Source: Dicaeum eximium | Lineage: Eukaryota; Chordata; Aves; Passeriformes; Dicaeidae | Assembly: GCA_013396995.1 (NCBI GenBank) | Contig: VWZP01008343.1 | Coordinates: 1,060,208 to 1,124,207, forward strand | Length of the DNA stretch: 64,000 bases | Direction: 5' to 3' | Shown here: piece after piece, positions 46,350 to 60,328 of the stretch | How positions within the stretch are numbered: position 1 is the first letter of the stretch | Layout of the letters: every line of letters begins with the position of its first letter | Translations under genes and position numbers: made by a program | Notes under the pieces: model-generated | Databases searched by the model: none | Seen by the model: the letters and a program-made list of their open reading frames with translations, nothing else | Told to the model about the DNA's origin: nothing

Positions 46350-48789
46350 GCTGAACATACAGAATCCAGGCCACTCAGAGACTTGACTGACCTGAACACT
46401 ATAGATTATGAAACCTTTATTGTCTCAGATTCTATTGCTTTTCTACAGAGGTGTCTGTCATTTATGTTATGACTCCTTACATCGCTAAATCAACCTTGAA
46501 TACATGCTAATACATGCTACAGAGCTCCCAGTGAGGGTGATCAGAGTAACCTCACTGTGAGGAAGACTTAACCTCATACAAGTTTCATTGCCTTGGAAAC
46601 AGCAGGCCCCATTAAATGCATAGGACTGTGCACTTTATTCCCTGTGAAACTGTTTTAAATAAAACCTAGGAACTCCTCCTGAGACCAAATCTATGCCTGA
46701 TGTCCAACTGATGGATAAACTGTTTCCAGATAAATAATTAAGCAGGTAATTTTAAAGGATATGAGTCTCCAATTGTCTTTGCTTTCCTTCTTACAGATAG
46801 AAGTGTTTTTGAATGTTGATATATTTGCAAATAAAGAAATAGGCAATGCTATTCCCACTTTGGAATCCCATGAACACAAAATTATTAATTTATTCAGAAT
46901 AGCTCTTCTTGCATATTACTAGGTGTAACTACAGCTTGGAAAAAGGTGCTGAAAATGTACAAAAGAATTTGTACTCTCATGAGGATATCCATCACAGAAG
47001 GAAGTAGGGCAGAACATTCCTTTATTGGAAATGTATTTCTTTATAAAAAATGTTAATGCTATGAACGCAAAGTCTAAATATTTCAAATAATTGACAGGAA
47101 ACATTTACAGAAAAATAAAACTTTTACAAGGAAAGAACAAAATCTTGTAAAATTGAGCAGATAAGAGTGGAGTTTACTTCTTGAGAATCCACACCCCTGC
47201 AAATAGCAATACTATGCAGGATTCTACATTTGAGTATATCACCCGCAGCTCTTTCTTCTTGTGTAATTCAGTGGCATTGTTATGTGTTCTAGTTTGTCTA
47301 TAGATGCCACTAAAGATATGGTGAGCTTCTGCAGGTACTGTATCATATCTGCCAGCTCTTTGAGGATTTTTTTGATAAGCTATTTCATATCGTACTGTGT
47401 GCCTTTGTTTAGGTAACCGAATCTCACTTGGAAAGCTACTAAAAATATTTCAAGTCTAGTGCTCTGCCATAAACCTCATTTCAGTTTCTACTGCAATTCC
47501 AGAAGCCCTAGAGTATCAAAGACATCTGCACAGGTCTGACAGATATGACACAGGAGCTATTGGAGATTCATGCCCCTCTGAAGTACCCATTAGAGGTAGA
47601 CAGGGTGTTTGAAATTGTATAGACATCTGTGTTTCGGCAGTGGAATAAACCCTCTAAATCTAGATGTCTTAATCTCAGATTGGATTTCACCCAAATATCC
47701 TATGTTTTGAAATTTAATTAAGTAAACTGATTTGCAAAAGTTACTGAGAAACCAAAATCACTTACTGAAGTCAGAGTTGTATTCAGAGGAGAGGGAGAAA
47801 GACGTGATAAGTGACTAGACATATGAAGAGAAGAAAAAAAAGGATGCCTAACCATTTTTTTCTCCACCACTAATAAACAAATGAATGAATAAATAATAAA
47901 AAAATAGATGTATTTTGAAATGCAATAAACATGTTTTTAAGAAATTGTAATTAAGGGGGGACAATTCTCAGATAGTATGAATATTCACATTTGTAGATTA
48001 TTCTGCTTTACCCATGTTTGCATCTCTTAACCTACTTGCATATCTTCAGGCAATCAAATGTAGCAGGCAGGATCACATACACAAGCAAATTTCAAAGTCA
48101 CGAGCATTTTCACAAACTGATTGGCACACAGAAGGATTTCTTACAGAATTGCTTCTGCGCTCATCCAAACACGAACAATCATGTGCAATTTTATCTGACC
48201 TCTGCTAGGGAATGAATTTTAAACATGAATACTGATCCATGCAGTAAGAGATTCTATCTAAAAATAATAATCCTAACAACAGAAATCAAATCCCAGTTAA
48301 ATATTGCCAGTCTGCTCACAGGTACTGCATGCAGAAAACAGGCTAAATTGAATTCATGGATTTGTTTCAAAATAGACGCTGTTCTGTGCTGGTGAAACAC
48401 AGAGCTAAGAAGTGCTATGCAGTGAGTGTTGTTCAAACAAGTTTCAGTTTGCATAGAGTCCGCTGGCAGGGTGGAGACATACAAAGTCTGTGCTTCCAAA
48501 AGCTACGTCTGTTGAAGCACAGTAACAGCATATGCTGCATGTCACACAAAACCAGTATCCTTCCTGTACTGCACAGGCACCCTTAACTCACCTTGTGGCA
48601 ACTGTCCAGCTTTATTTAGCTCTGGGTGCTGAATGGGTCACTTGGCATTGCCTTTGCCCCTTGTTTGGGCTGTGCAGCAGCACAAAGCTGTGGTCAGCCG
48701 TGCAGCACCATCCCTCCTCTCTCATGCTCAGTCTTCACCTGTGTGTTGTGGTTTGGTGGCTTTATCACCCAGGTTTGTAGTGGGAATAG
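46350..48789. other. Unique non-coding DNA
   Basis: No gene or repeat family recognised. Contains ATACATGCTA in tandem at about 46499-46519. Frames of 60-82 codons at 46.7-48.8 kb overlap across strands and show no recognisable domain. Confidence 0.5.
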
Positions 48790-49310
48790 CTGGCAGCACT
48801 GAGGGGTAGAGATGGAGAAGGCTGTTCCTGCAGCCAGACAGAGAAGCCTATGGAGCTCCAGCTCACAGATATTCACACAAGAGAAACAGCTGTCAGGGGC
48901 AAGAGGCATGAGTGATATGCTTTTTTGGGAGGCATGGTGAAAGGTGCTTGGGGAGACACGGATAGCATCTGTTAGAGGAGTCTTAAGGGGAGAGAGTCCT
49001 AGGAAGATACATAGAAAATAAGTTCTTGGGAAAAGAGGTGAGAAAACAGGCTTTGGGGGAAAAATGTAGGCAGGATTTTGGGGCAGACACACGGGGGAGA
49101 TACTCCTGGGGGCCCACTAGGGAGGATGCTTTTGGCAGGGCACACAGAAAGTGTTATGAAAGATGCTCTTGGAGTCATACAAATGGCATGGCTTCGGGGT
49201 AAAAATGGCTTCAGAAAAATTACATGAATATATGAGAGACTACAGGAATACCCAAGAGAGAACCCTGAGGGAGATTCAAAGAGATGGGAACAGAGAGCAC
49301 TGAAGTAGTT
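48790..49310. other. Purine-biased, G-rich block
   Basis: The plus strand is dominated by GGGGAGA, GAAAGG, GGAGG and AAGAGG words over about 500 bp, unlike its surroundings. Several loosely repeated GATGCTTTTGG/GATGCTCTTGG-like words occur near 49127 and 49162. Because purine-rich DNA has few stops on the complementary strand, two long minus frames result (48694-49092, 132 codons; 48999-49406, 135 codons). They are rich in S, P, F and C and match no family I recognise. Origin unknown. Confidence 0.5.
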
Positions 49311-52300
49311 TCCAGGGCTCCTCATGGCTATTCGTCTTAGGCTTGTGCACTGCACAGCTGGGACTGCAGAGCTGACCTGCCCAACTTTCCTCACAAACAT
49401 TGCCATCTCCCTGTCTGCAAGATAGGGAGGTTATATAATACTGAAAATGATTTAAATATCTGTAAATAAACTGTTCTGATATCCAAATCCATTTAATTTC
49501 TGCGTTGGCAATTTTGTTATAGTAATAACAGTTGTGCAGTTGTGATATGTCTACAAGGCTTTAAACTCACATTTGTTGGCCTTCCTGCTCACCAACAACT
49601 ATGGAACCTGCATAATTGTTTCTTTTTTTATTTAGAAAACATGACCTGGCAGTTATAATTACAGATCAGTTCTCCCAACCAAACTATTTAGAGGCTATTA
49701 AACTACAGTTTTTATTTTCTTACTAAGATTTTATTATTACATGCTACATATTCTAGGACCTGTCACACTTAACCTTGTTTAATTACACCTCATGGTTACA
49801 AGGTTAAAAAGGTAGGTTAAAGGGTATTTTTGCTTGTGTGTGATCTTTTACATAAAAATCTACCAGAGACAGCCTCAGGTTTTTAGATGACCTTTATAAT
49901 GTTTTTGTATCCCTTTACTTCTCATCATTATTGCTTCTTGTCCTTAACCTTCAGATTGTAAAGTGCTTTGATTGCATCATCATAAATCTACTTCTCCCCA
50001 CCCCCTCTGATAGTACTTCTGTTGCATACTAAATCCTTTATTTTTTAACTAATTCTTCTTCTTTTTTTCAATATCCCAAACAAATAAGAAAGCTCTTTCA
50101 TTCTTTTGAATGTCTACACTTTGGTTTATAGGAATGCTTTGGAAGATGATTCCTTCACCACAGAAGGACAAGATAAATCTGTTGTATTTTCCAGATCATC
50201 TGCAAACCTGTTTCAAACATACCAATTAGTTCCTTACCTTGTTGTTATGTTATGTTGGTGGAATTGAATGTGACTTCTATCTTTTCATCTTCCTTTCATG
50301 ATTTTCCAAATGTAAGCTAATTATTTTACGTAGAACTATTTGATTTTTCTAAGTTCATTGACAGGAACAAGAGAGTGAAAAAATGGGGATTTTAAAGGGG
50401 TTACTCTATATGCACAGTAAACTTTGCAAAGCATCCAGTTCAGCACCAGGGTGCCATTTCAACAAGTGTATTGTGGGATTTCATCCCAAGGATGAGATAC
50501 AGTGCCTGAGGCATTAGTTTTATGCCATATCTATGTGTCCATATTTATGAACCATCTCATTCAGTGGGATCCTCCTAAAGCAAATGTATATATTTATTAA
50601 TACCTCCATATGTCTATCATTTCCATCAAACTTAGGCAATATAAGGAACAAGGCGCAATGTGGGGAGACACATTCACTTGAGTTCCAGCCTGCCATGATG
50701 CCAAATGCACCAGGACCAATTCTTAAAAAAAGGGAAGATGGTATTTCAAGTCCCACATTTTGCAGAATATCATACATGATTCTAGATCTGATTTTAACTG
50801 TGTGTCCTATGTGGGAAATTTTCGGAGTAGGTGTTGTGTTTTCCTTCTTGAAATATTATGCAATGAGGAAGACAAAATTGTATGGTGCCATTTGGAGAGC
50901 ACAGATCATGGAGATTGCATAAGAGGAAGAAGAAAGTTTTTTCTGAGACTTTTGCCTCACCAGATGATAAAGATTACAGCTAGCTGATCTTCCCTAAGGT
51001 AGACCTACGAATTGTATTTGATCATTTGGATAAGCTTAGAGTTTTCTCCAGTGGAGTTTCTCTGGGTGTGAATGATCACCAAGGTAGAACACTGATATTG
51101 AATGTGGAGCGAAAGAAAGAAAAGGCATAAGAAAAATAAGTAAGCAATACCTTTAAAACAAAGCATGTTACAAAGAAAGAATTGCCATTATTAGGCACAA
51201 TAGATAAGTAATGCACAGGTACAACCTCAAATCATTACAGCTTCTATCACTGGGTTGATTAAGAGCTTAGATATATGTCTTACTTCTCAATTTGGAGCTT
51301 TAATTATAAGACTGCAATGACAGTAAAATCAGTCATTGACCACTGTGGTTATTTCATGTCCATTAGGACTTGCCTTTGCTCTTGATGAAATAATGATCAT
51401 TCAGTATATTTCCATCCATCATTATTTGATTGATGAAGAAATGCCAGTTTTCTTTTAGCTAATAATGTCAGTTTGTCTCAAAGTGGTTTAACTTACGAAA
51501 AGCAAAATCAGCCCTTACTGAATACCAGAACACCATAAAGTGTCATAGTGCTGAAAAAGGCTCATAAGGAAAGATACTGAACAGAGTCAGCTTAAGGATC
51601 CTTATCAAGAACATCATATATTTCTTGTTAGAGTGACATGCATTTTAATTTAAGAGAACTGAAGTTTATATATGTAATTAAGTATGGCTTCTGACAAAAC
51701 TGTTATTACTGTTACAAATTACTAGCTAATAGCTCCAGGATGAAGTCATTTACAGTTAATGATATCTATGACATATTTTCATAACTTCTGTAACTGCTGC
51801 TCCAGAGGAGTTTGTTACCATTATAAATCTTAAAAGCAAGCCTTACTTTTCAACTCTGCTTTCCCCTTACAGCTAAATATTATGCAAAGGAGTGGACACA
51901 GCTCAGCAGGGTCACTTTGTTTTATAGAGCTGCTTGGAGAGAAGGAGTATTTTATCTGTTAGGGTATGATATACTGTTATGCTTTACCACATAGTAAAGT
52001 AAAAATGACATGGAGTGGAACTAAAGCAGGGTTAGGATGGGCAATAGAATTGGGAAAACCAGATTCTTCCAAAAGGTGTGTCTGTCTGAATATCTGGAAC
52101 CAGAAATTGCTGTTCATGTCTGTGCACCCTTGGTTTTATGAATTTGGAACCACTTAGGACATCATTGTTGGTATCTCCATTTTCTCATTAGTTGCTTACA
52201 AAGAGTTGTCTAGAGAGATTGATGTCTTTTCAATGTTGCTTGTTCTATAGATATTTGTACAAAGGTAAAAGAACATAAACATAAAACTACACATTGGAGA

Positions 52301-53514
52301 CAAGGTATTATTAGTGACAGAAATACATCATCTAATTAGCTGTTTATATGTGAAATGACCTTGTGCTTTGGTGGTCTTCTTGAAGGCAAAGCCACTGGCT
52401 TTTGGCAATAAAACTGGACTCATCAGACAGTTGCAGAATACTTCTGAAGGTGACTCTCTAATTGGTGGCTTAAGTAATGAACTATAAAAAGTAATTAAGT
52501 TACCTTTTAAATGCAGGTATAAAAGAATGGTTTTTTTAATAATTATATTTTGTCATCTATCATTCACTTCTAGGTGATGGACAGACATGATTTATTAACA
52601 CCCATTTTAGTAATTCTTATTCTGTAGATCACATAAGCAATAGAAAAATAATTTGCAACACAGTGCAGTAGTTTATCAAAATATCTTTGAAAACCATAGT
52701 ACCATAAATTGTCTAATGACATACAAATAGTCGATACAATCTAGTATGTGTGCCCCTCTGCCATTTCAAAAAAATATGCTGTAGTTTCAATAACTTTCAG
52801 TAAAATATGTGGCAGACTATATCCTCAAAGCAAACTTAAGCCCCTTAAGTCCTATTTCTTAGATTTCACCTTTTTCGCCTGTAAGTAGATAAGAAGAAAT
52901 GCATCTTTTCACCTTCTGATTTTGTCTGGGATGAAGAACTGGATTGTTAGAAGATTACAGAAGACCAGATATCTTGAAAAAAACTTTTCAGAATAATCTT
53001 CAAAATTGGGTCTAGGGGGATACAGTGGAACTAAGATACAATATCTGCAATGGAATAATTTAACTTTCCTTGACTGCATCTTTCTGATTTCCATTAATAA
53101 ACATTTTGGTTTTGATCTGGCAGACCAGTGATCAAATGGGAAGTTCACATTGTTTCATCTTTCTTATCAGATTATTATTACTCTTGAATTTTGGACTGGT
53201 TCAAGTGTTTTTTGTTGTTTTGCTCTTTTGCTTTTATCTAACTTTTGAAAGACAATTACATTGTCACCAACTAAGCATATCTGTCTCATTTACACACCCA
53301 GCTGACTCAGTAAAACACCTCCTACTGATTTCAGCAACAAAGGTTCAGAACCTTAGAGCTAAAGTTCATTCCATCTAAATTTAGTTGCTGAAAATATATA
53401 CTTCAGGACTGCAAATCCAGGTGTTTAAGAGATCATTGCCAAAGCTCAAACTGTCCAAATCACCTTCATTTCTAGTTAATGGAGAGAACATGATATTGCA
53501 AGAGGGTGATTTAC
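49311..53514. other. Unique AT-rich non-coding DNA
   Basis: No gene or named repeat recognised. Overlapping frames on opposite strands at 50520-50987 (up to 112 codons) have no recognisable domain. Confidence 0.55.
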
Positions 53515-53728
53515 TTCATCCCAAAACCCTTGCCTGATACTGATGACGAAAAATCCCCCTCGCACTTGGTCTGAATCTGGATAGGACAGGAGGAGCACCA
53601 GCGCGTGAAGATCCTCCAGAGGACAGGTCACAACTCTGACAGGCTTTATCATACTCTAGGCTTTTTGTTCCTCTCTTTCTGTCTTTATTGTCTAAAGAAG
53701 GATCCTCAAACATTCCTACTCCTAGCAC
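53515..53728. other. Small CpG cluster of unknown origin
   Basis: Four CpGs fall within about 70 bp (53545-53610, including GCGCG), in a region otherwise nearly free of CpG. A 70-codon minus frame (53516-53728), rich in S, R and G, spans it. It might be a conserved element or part of a recent insertion. No domain is recognised. Confidence 0.35.
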
Positions 53729-53824
53729 AGGTGCTTCAGCCTTCTACTCGATCTTCTGAGAATTTTCATTTTGGACTTTCTTTCAAGTTATTGTTTACAT
53801 ACAATTGTCTGGATCTTTCTGTGT

Positions 53825-53853
53825 AGTTTTTTGTTTTGTTTTGTTTTGTTTTC
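53825..53853. repeat. (TTTTG)n short tract
   Basis: Five near-perfect TTTTG units, the complement of the A/C-rich tract class seen elsewhere in the window. Confidence 0.85.
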
Positions 53854-54555
53854 CCACTGTCTGACTTCTGTTCTACTACTTCTGGTGTGTGGGTTGAATT
53901 GACATCCTTTTTTTCTACAGAAAGTTCAGCACAGACTGTGCATGATGCGGCTCATTTTAGAAAAACAGTTATATGCTAATGAAACAAACAAACTCAAATA
54001 CAAATACTCAAAGGCCAAATTTTCACAAAAAATTTCTAGTGATTTGGGTCTAATTTAGGCATTGGAAGCTTGATCTACTCTTTTTCAAAGGGTTCTTATT
54101 TTCCACACGACTTTCTGAAAATTTTACCCTTATTCTCTACTTCCCAAACCAAATACATTCATCTGTTGAAGTCCCATTTCTGGAACTGGCTACAAGCAGA
54201 ATTACACTGAATTTTCCACCCTAATTCTTTCTTCAGTACTCTTTCCCAACCCTAAGTATCTTTTGTATACAGTAATGTGCACATACTTACCAGCCTAGGA
54301 AAATCAAACCTAGCTCATATAAGGCTGGCTTGCTTATTTATTTTGAAGGAATATCATCATAGTCTGCACTTTTCTGTATGATGTCTCATTTTAATCCCTT
54401 TTTAAATGTCTCAGCAGAGAGGGTTTCATTTATTATCTGAAAAGTACTGAAAACTGTTGCTTGGGGTTGGTTTTGCTACTGATTGAAGCACAGCTCCTCC
54501 CACAGAGGTCAGCACATTTGTAATAATCTTTCTGTCTTGCTTCTACTTCCATCAT

Positions 54556-54640
54556 TTGTTTCTTTTTGTCTTCCTTTTTTTGTTTGTTTGTTTGGGGTTT
54601 TTTGTTTGGTTGGTCTTTTTTATTGGTTTGTTGTTGGCTT
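54556..54640. repeat. T/G-rich low-complexity tract
   Basis: (TTTG)n and TTGG words with almost no A or C, the reverse-complement form of the A/C-rich tracts at 27.6, 58.65 and 60.25 kb. The minus frame at 54433-54675 (K-, Q- and P-rich) is a product of it. Confidence 0.8.
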
Positions 54641-57514
54641 TTTCCTATCTCCATACATTTGTTAACATAAAGCACTCCTTTTCTTTTTCACCCAAAGGTA
54701 CTGTAGTATCCTGGGGCATTTAAAGATGTCAACTAAGTCTACTAATACTTTTTGAAATTCCATGACCCCTGAGGAAAAATATAGAAATGTATTCTGGTTT
54801 TAGATTAACTAAGATTTCAGTTTATGCAAAACTGACAGACAAATGGAGTGGAAGTGATACATAAGACAAATATAACTAAACACCAATTTAATGAAACTGA
54901 CGTCTCATTTGCCATCTCTGTGGAAGAGGGTGGGTCCAACAGGAAGAGCCTTGACATATTTAATTTTGCTTTTTTCTAGACAGAAGGTAGTAGAGAGAGC
55001 TTTTCAAAAAAAGAAGATAGATTTATATAACACAAACATCCAATCCTTTTCTGGTAATGACAGGACTGATCAGGAGATAAAGGGTACTGAGGTGGGTTAT
55101 GCACTTGTATTTATTTTCTGCTGCACTGTACCTTATGTAAATATTTGTATTTTGAATAAAGGTTATAAAATGTTACCACTGAGAAAGGACAGATGATTAA
55201 CAAAGAACGACTATGAATAACACTATTGAAAAATCAGAAATGTCCAATACTACAGTTCTGGGATGCCTGTCTCTGTTCACAATGGAAGGAATTTAAATGA
55301 CTGATGTAGACTGGACAGCAGCTTTCAGACAGCTGACTTAGTTTAGGAGTTTTCTAACCTTTAAGTCTACCTAGAATGAGATTTGAGTAAAATTAGGTGA
55401 AGCAAATCAACACTTAGTCCTTTAAGTCCCTTAGTTACTTTTGAATTTCTTAGATAAAATCAGATTATTTTAAATAAGTTAAAAGCGACTCAACTTCTAG
55501 CAGAATTTAGCATCTTTTATCTATAACCCCAAAGTTTATTATGTGTCTGCAAAGCACAAAATGTGATATCTTTCTAGCTTCTCATATCACATTCATTAAC
55601 TTCATCTCAAGTAGGTGGATGTTTAAAAATCTTTTAAAACTTATTTCATTATATGAGTTCTATGCTCTGTGGCTCTTCCTTAGCCTTGATCATGAGTTTT
55701 TTTTCCTAGCCTCTGTTCACTTGCAATTTTGTGTTTGCCTGCCTCCATTATCTCTTTGCTTGTGTAAAGCTTTTTGAACTTTCAGTCACTTTTCCCATTA
55801 ATAACTGTGATATGACACATCCCCTAAAATGAAACTTTGTATATAAACATTTCAAATGAAAATGAAAAATGACTCAAGGTTTGAGTAACTGAATATACTG
55901 TATAATATCACTAATCTTTCTCTCCCCTAATGCTAGCTGCAGCTCCACAGGACAACTTCTTCAACCTGGAAAATTATGTTCTGAAGGAACCAGACATTTC
56001 AGCGAGTTTAAATTTAAAGTTAGAAGATTATCACTAAAGCCGATCTATTGGAATTACTTATCTGAGCCAAAGTAATTCAGGTGCAGCGAAACACTTCTAA
56101 TTTTAAATTTAGGAGCACTGAACAGTGAGGGGGATTCTTTGGCATAACAAAGAATGTGGTTGCTACTGCTTTCTCCTTCTCATTCTTTTTGCTTACCAGC
56201 TTCATCATATTAAAGTCCATTCTTCCAAATCCCAAGTGCTGATTGTGTTAGATAAAAAATTTGTCCTGATGAAAATATTAGGAAAAGATATTAAATATTA
56301 TACAGCTCATAAAAATGGATAAATTATATGTTGTTTCTAAAATGCTGTAATGAGTTACACCAAGGAATGATATATGTGATGCAGAGATAACTCTTGGGAA
56401 AACAGATTAAGAGGGTGATAAACCCATCAAATGACTGGTAACGTGAGACTTGTAGGAGTTTTCATAAAAGGTGAATTTAAAAAGATTTAATAGACTCTGT
56501 TGGACTATTCAGGCATAACAGAGGCAGGAGAAATGTAGGCTGATTGTTTTAACATGGGCAGAGGGAGGGCCATGCATTTATTTGTTTCTCAAATACATTG
56601 GTAGAAGATAGGAACCAGTAATTGTACTCTCATGATGTTTAATGACTGAATTCTTCACAGGCTCATGAGGACCAACACTCCCAGTAACATGCACATGAAA
56701 ATATTTCTTGTGAGTTACCTCACAATTGACAGCAAGGGACACAGAACATTTATCACCAGACTTAAGAACTATTTGCAATTTTGTAGTAAAAACCATGAAA
56801 ATTCTTCATTAATGTATTGTTTACAATTCTAGGATTAAGGGAAGAAAAAGTAAGGTTTAGGCAATCTTTGAGAGTTGCGTTTCTGTATTCCTGTTGAAAC
56901 ACTGCAGAACTGAGGTTTACCATATCACTGCCTAACCTACACCTCCTCCAACAATGAAGCTCCTAAGGGACAGAAGTTGAATGCCAAGACAAAGAGAAAC
57001 ACAACTCTAGTATCACAACCTGAAAATTCTGATTTTCATCTATTGTAATAATTGGGGATAAGCAAACAAAGCTAAGAGCACAATCATTAACATCAGCCAG
57101 TGTGTTGTAAGCTGTGATGTTTCTGTATGATTGCACCTCACAGAACCCCAGAACCCCACAGAACCCCACTTTGGACTGGCACTTCATTCTCTTCTACAGT
57201 ATCCTGCATACATTCAGGTAGTCTCAGTAACATAAATTAAAGTTTAATTAGGTAAAAATAAAACTGGTTGATTGTGAAAGTAAGATACTGATTTGGTTGC
57301 AGGGCCACAGAATGCACAGATCAGATACGGTGATTCTTTAAACAATTGTATAGTTGTGTATTTTGAGAAGCTGTCTACTGTCACATTGGGCAGACTCTGG
57401 AAAAATAATATTTAGGATTCTTTTCACTTATGGAAAAGGAATATTGATCAGCAGAAATCTTGAATATTTTAATGTAAGTGAACCCAAGGCTAATACAAAA
57501 ATATATGCATGTAT
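54641..57514. other. Unique non-coding DNA
   Basis: No gene or named repeat recognised. A small triplicated CAGAACCCC word occurs at about 57141-57170. Confidence 0.55.
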
Positions 57515-57576
57515 TAAAAAACCCTAACCAAAGCAAACAAACAAAACCCCACCAATCCACAAAACAAACAAAAAAC
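57515..57576. repeat. A/C-rich low-complexity tract
   Basis: AAAAAACCC, CAAACAAACAAAACCCC and ACAAACAAAAAACA words, nearly free of G and T. Same class as the tract at 58651. Confidence 0.7.
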
Positions 57577-58650
57577 AGTCTGAGGTGTCTTAAATTAATT
57601 AATCCTATCAGACTTTAGAGAGCAACACTTCAATGCTTGACTATGGAACAAACTTAGCTTACACTTAAAGACACTCTACAGTCAGTGAATTGAAATAGTC
57701 ACTTATAAAAGATTTCTTCAGATACACCCTCCTTCTGGAGGATTTTTCTGTCCCTTGAACCATTATGTAATTTTGAGCAACACCTCTTTAATGTAAATAT
57801 GACAATTAAATTTCAAAACTAAGGAGGGTGCATTTGTGCCTCTCCATATTTCTGAAAAGAGTGACTTCACTGCAAATTCCAACATACAAATGTGTTCAAG
57901 TCTTAACCTCAGTGATGGACTTACAGGTTAACACAGTTTCAGACAGCTGGAAACTACATTTCCAAAAGTAAGTTAATAATAGTGACAAATTTACTACAGC
58001 TTTACTGAAGGGAAAAAATGTTATAAAGAGTGATTGAAAATAATATTCTATGTACTGGCTGTTATTTTATGTTAGCATTCTTACTGTACAGGGCATGGTT
58101 AGCCTCTCTCAACATCCATTCTCTCAGATTTTGTTTCATAATTAATAAATTAAATTAGTAAGCATCCCTCAAGCTACTTTTTAAAATAAAATATCAACCA
58201 CCTTTGTAATGAGGGTTGAAGTTCCATGTTTCATTTTAATCCTTTCTAAATCGTTAGAGATCCACATGACATATGGGTAAATATGTTTGAAGATGCCTTC
58301 AATTGCAAAAATAGTCAAGGCCATCAAGGTATTCAACACTTAATGTAGAATCCACACAGTTTTTCATGAATAAAAAAGTGGATAGCTGCATTATGTACAT
58401 GTAACCTGTCACACAATGACTTATGCCTTCCCCTGGGTAATTCCTGCTTATGTGCTCTGCTCATTCAATTCTATAATACATATTTAATAATAAATAACAA
58501 ATTCAATGATAAATTTGGATGTCAGGTGCTGAACTTAGGAACTTGTCTTTTTCATTTCTCAGTGTTAATACCTTTGACATCTAGAAGGTAAAACTAGAGA
58601 GGAAACAGACATGGAACGAGAAATATAAGAACTAAAATGGATAGAAAGAA
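57577..58650. other. Unique AT-rich non-coding DNA
   Basis: No gene or repeat family recognised. Confidence 0.55.
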
Positions 58651-58782
58651 ATAAAAAAACAAACCAAACCAAACCAAACAAACAAAATAACCCTAAAAAA
58701 AAATCAAACTAACAAAAAACCCACAAAAACCAAACCAGACTAACAAAAAACCAACCCCCCCCCAAAAAAAACCCAAAAAACT
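58651..58782. repeat. A/C-rich low-complexity tract with C9 run
   Basis: About 130 bp of (AAACC)n, (AAAC)n and poly-A words. A run of nine Cs at 58755-58763 is followed by eight As. G is virtually absent. A second, (AAAT)n-type stretch follows at about 58849-58875. Confidence 0.85.
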
Positions 58783-58989
58783 CAGACAATCAATTTAGGA
58801 GAAAGACTGACATAAAAATGTTTGAATCCTGTAAATTTTCCAAGACATTATAATAAATAAAATAAATAAATAAATGTGGTCTACAAACCAGAATCTTATA
58901 AACACTTCAGCACCCCACATAAAGACCTGGTAACTAATAGGCAAACTCAGCAAACAGAGTAATGAGGTTTTAAAAGGATTGTGAACTAT

Positions 58990-59274
58990 TATAGAATCAG
59001 AGAATGGTCTGGGTTGGAAGGAACCTTAAAAACCACCTAGTTCCAAATCCCCTGCCATGGTCAGGAGCACCTTTCACTAGATCAGGTTGTTCAGAACCCC
59101 ATCTAACCTGAGCTTAAACACTTTCAAGGATGGGGCAGCCCTGACTTTTCTGGACAATCTGAGCCAGTGTCTCAACACTATCACAGTAAAAATCTTTCTC
59201 CTAGTATCTATTCTAAACTTACTCTCTTTCAGATTGAAGCCAGTACCCCTTGTCCTATCAGTACATGCCTGAGA
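58990..59274 (-). mobile_element. CR1 LINE 3' end, antisense, 5'-truncated
   Basis: The left end TATAGAATCAGAGAATGGTC with TGGGTTGGAAGGAACC is the reverse complement of the avian CR1 3' terminus. It continues through CCCCTGCCATGGTCAGGAGC, CTAGATCAGGTTGTTCAGAA and CTTTCAAGGATGGGGCAGCC, and the 'tttctcctagtatctattctaaac' region. It ends near CCTTGTCCTATCAGTACATG. It is less diverged than the old CR1 relics elsewhere and is 5'-truncated to about 285 bp, the usual CR1 insertion form. Frames 59077-59334 (minus) and 59087-59272 (plus) are products of it. Confidence 0.95.
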
Positions 59275-60251
59275 CTTTGGAGTGATTTTGAAAATAGAAG
59301 CTCCAGGTGTAGTACTGGTATGGACTAAAAGCATTCAGTTGGAAGGTAGTCTCAGTGCAGATAAATTATAGAGGGAATTAGGCAACACTGGGATTTCAGC
59401 AGCAATAATAGGGTGGTATGAGATACAAAGTTTGAGGTTATGAGCAGACTGCCAGGATAATTATGGAAAAGGAAGTTTTGTCATGTTGGCAGAAAGGAAC
59501 TGGGGAAGCCATCCAGCAAAATGTAATTGTTCATGCATATATTTAGGAGGTAAACATAGAGGACAAAGAAGAACCATTGAGGTTCAGGTACCACTGGCAC
59601 AGTGGCCAACACACCTATCTAGATCTTAATTGTCTTTAGCCTGGAAATTATCATTCCTATCTTTCCAATAGATATTGCATGTGAAGAAAGTCTAGTTAAA
59701 GTGAGATAGACCTTGGTCCACTAATGCAGTTAATCATGGGATTTGGGGAGTTTATTGTCAAAAATCTTTAGCTATTTACTCAAACAGGCCCTCCTAGTTG
59801 TTCTCTGACAGAATCACACTTTAAGTTTGTCCTTGGGTCTTGTTTTGCAAAACCAATCTCCTCTCACTTTCTAGCTTTGAAGGAATTGCCCAGGGCTGGT
59901 GTACTGAAACACTTAGAATTTTAAAGAAAGTGAATTCCTCTCATCTTTTCTTGTTTCACCTTATTCTTGAATAATTTACATTTGTGAGCCTTGAGAGTCT
60001 CTTCTTTTCTTTCAAGTGGTGTCATTACAATATTGTCATCTATCGATGCATTGGGCACTCTATGGCTCTCTTCAAACAGAATATGAAATCTGAACTGTAA
60101 TGAGTCGAAAGGTGTGAAGTGGAGTCTTGGTCTGAGGGGTTTTTTTTCCCAAAGAAGGCTCTATGAACTCCCTTACTTGTGAATGATCCAAAAATTGATG
60201 GATATTAATAATGACAGAAGACACTAGGATGGTTCACTCTTTTCCTAGGAT
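59275..60251. other. Unique non-coding DNA
   Basis: No gene or repeat family recognised. Confidence 0.55.
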
Positions 60252-60328
60252 AAGAAAAAAAAAGGACCAAAAAACCCTCCAAACCAAACCAACCAAGCCA
60301 ACAAACAAAGAAACACACAAAAAACCCT
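60252..60328. repeat. A/C-rich low-complexity tract
   Basis: Poly-A followed by AACCC, AAACC and AACCAAGCC words. Same class as 58651-58782. Confidence 0.75.

Noticed and set aside
48694..49406. Two minus frames of 132 and 135 codons
   Set aside because: Best explained by the purine bias of the plus strand, which removes stop codons from the minus strand.
50520..50987. Overlapping frames of up to 112 codons on both strands
   Set aside because: Mutually overlapping on opposite strands and without recognisable domains.
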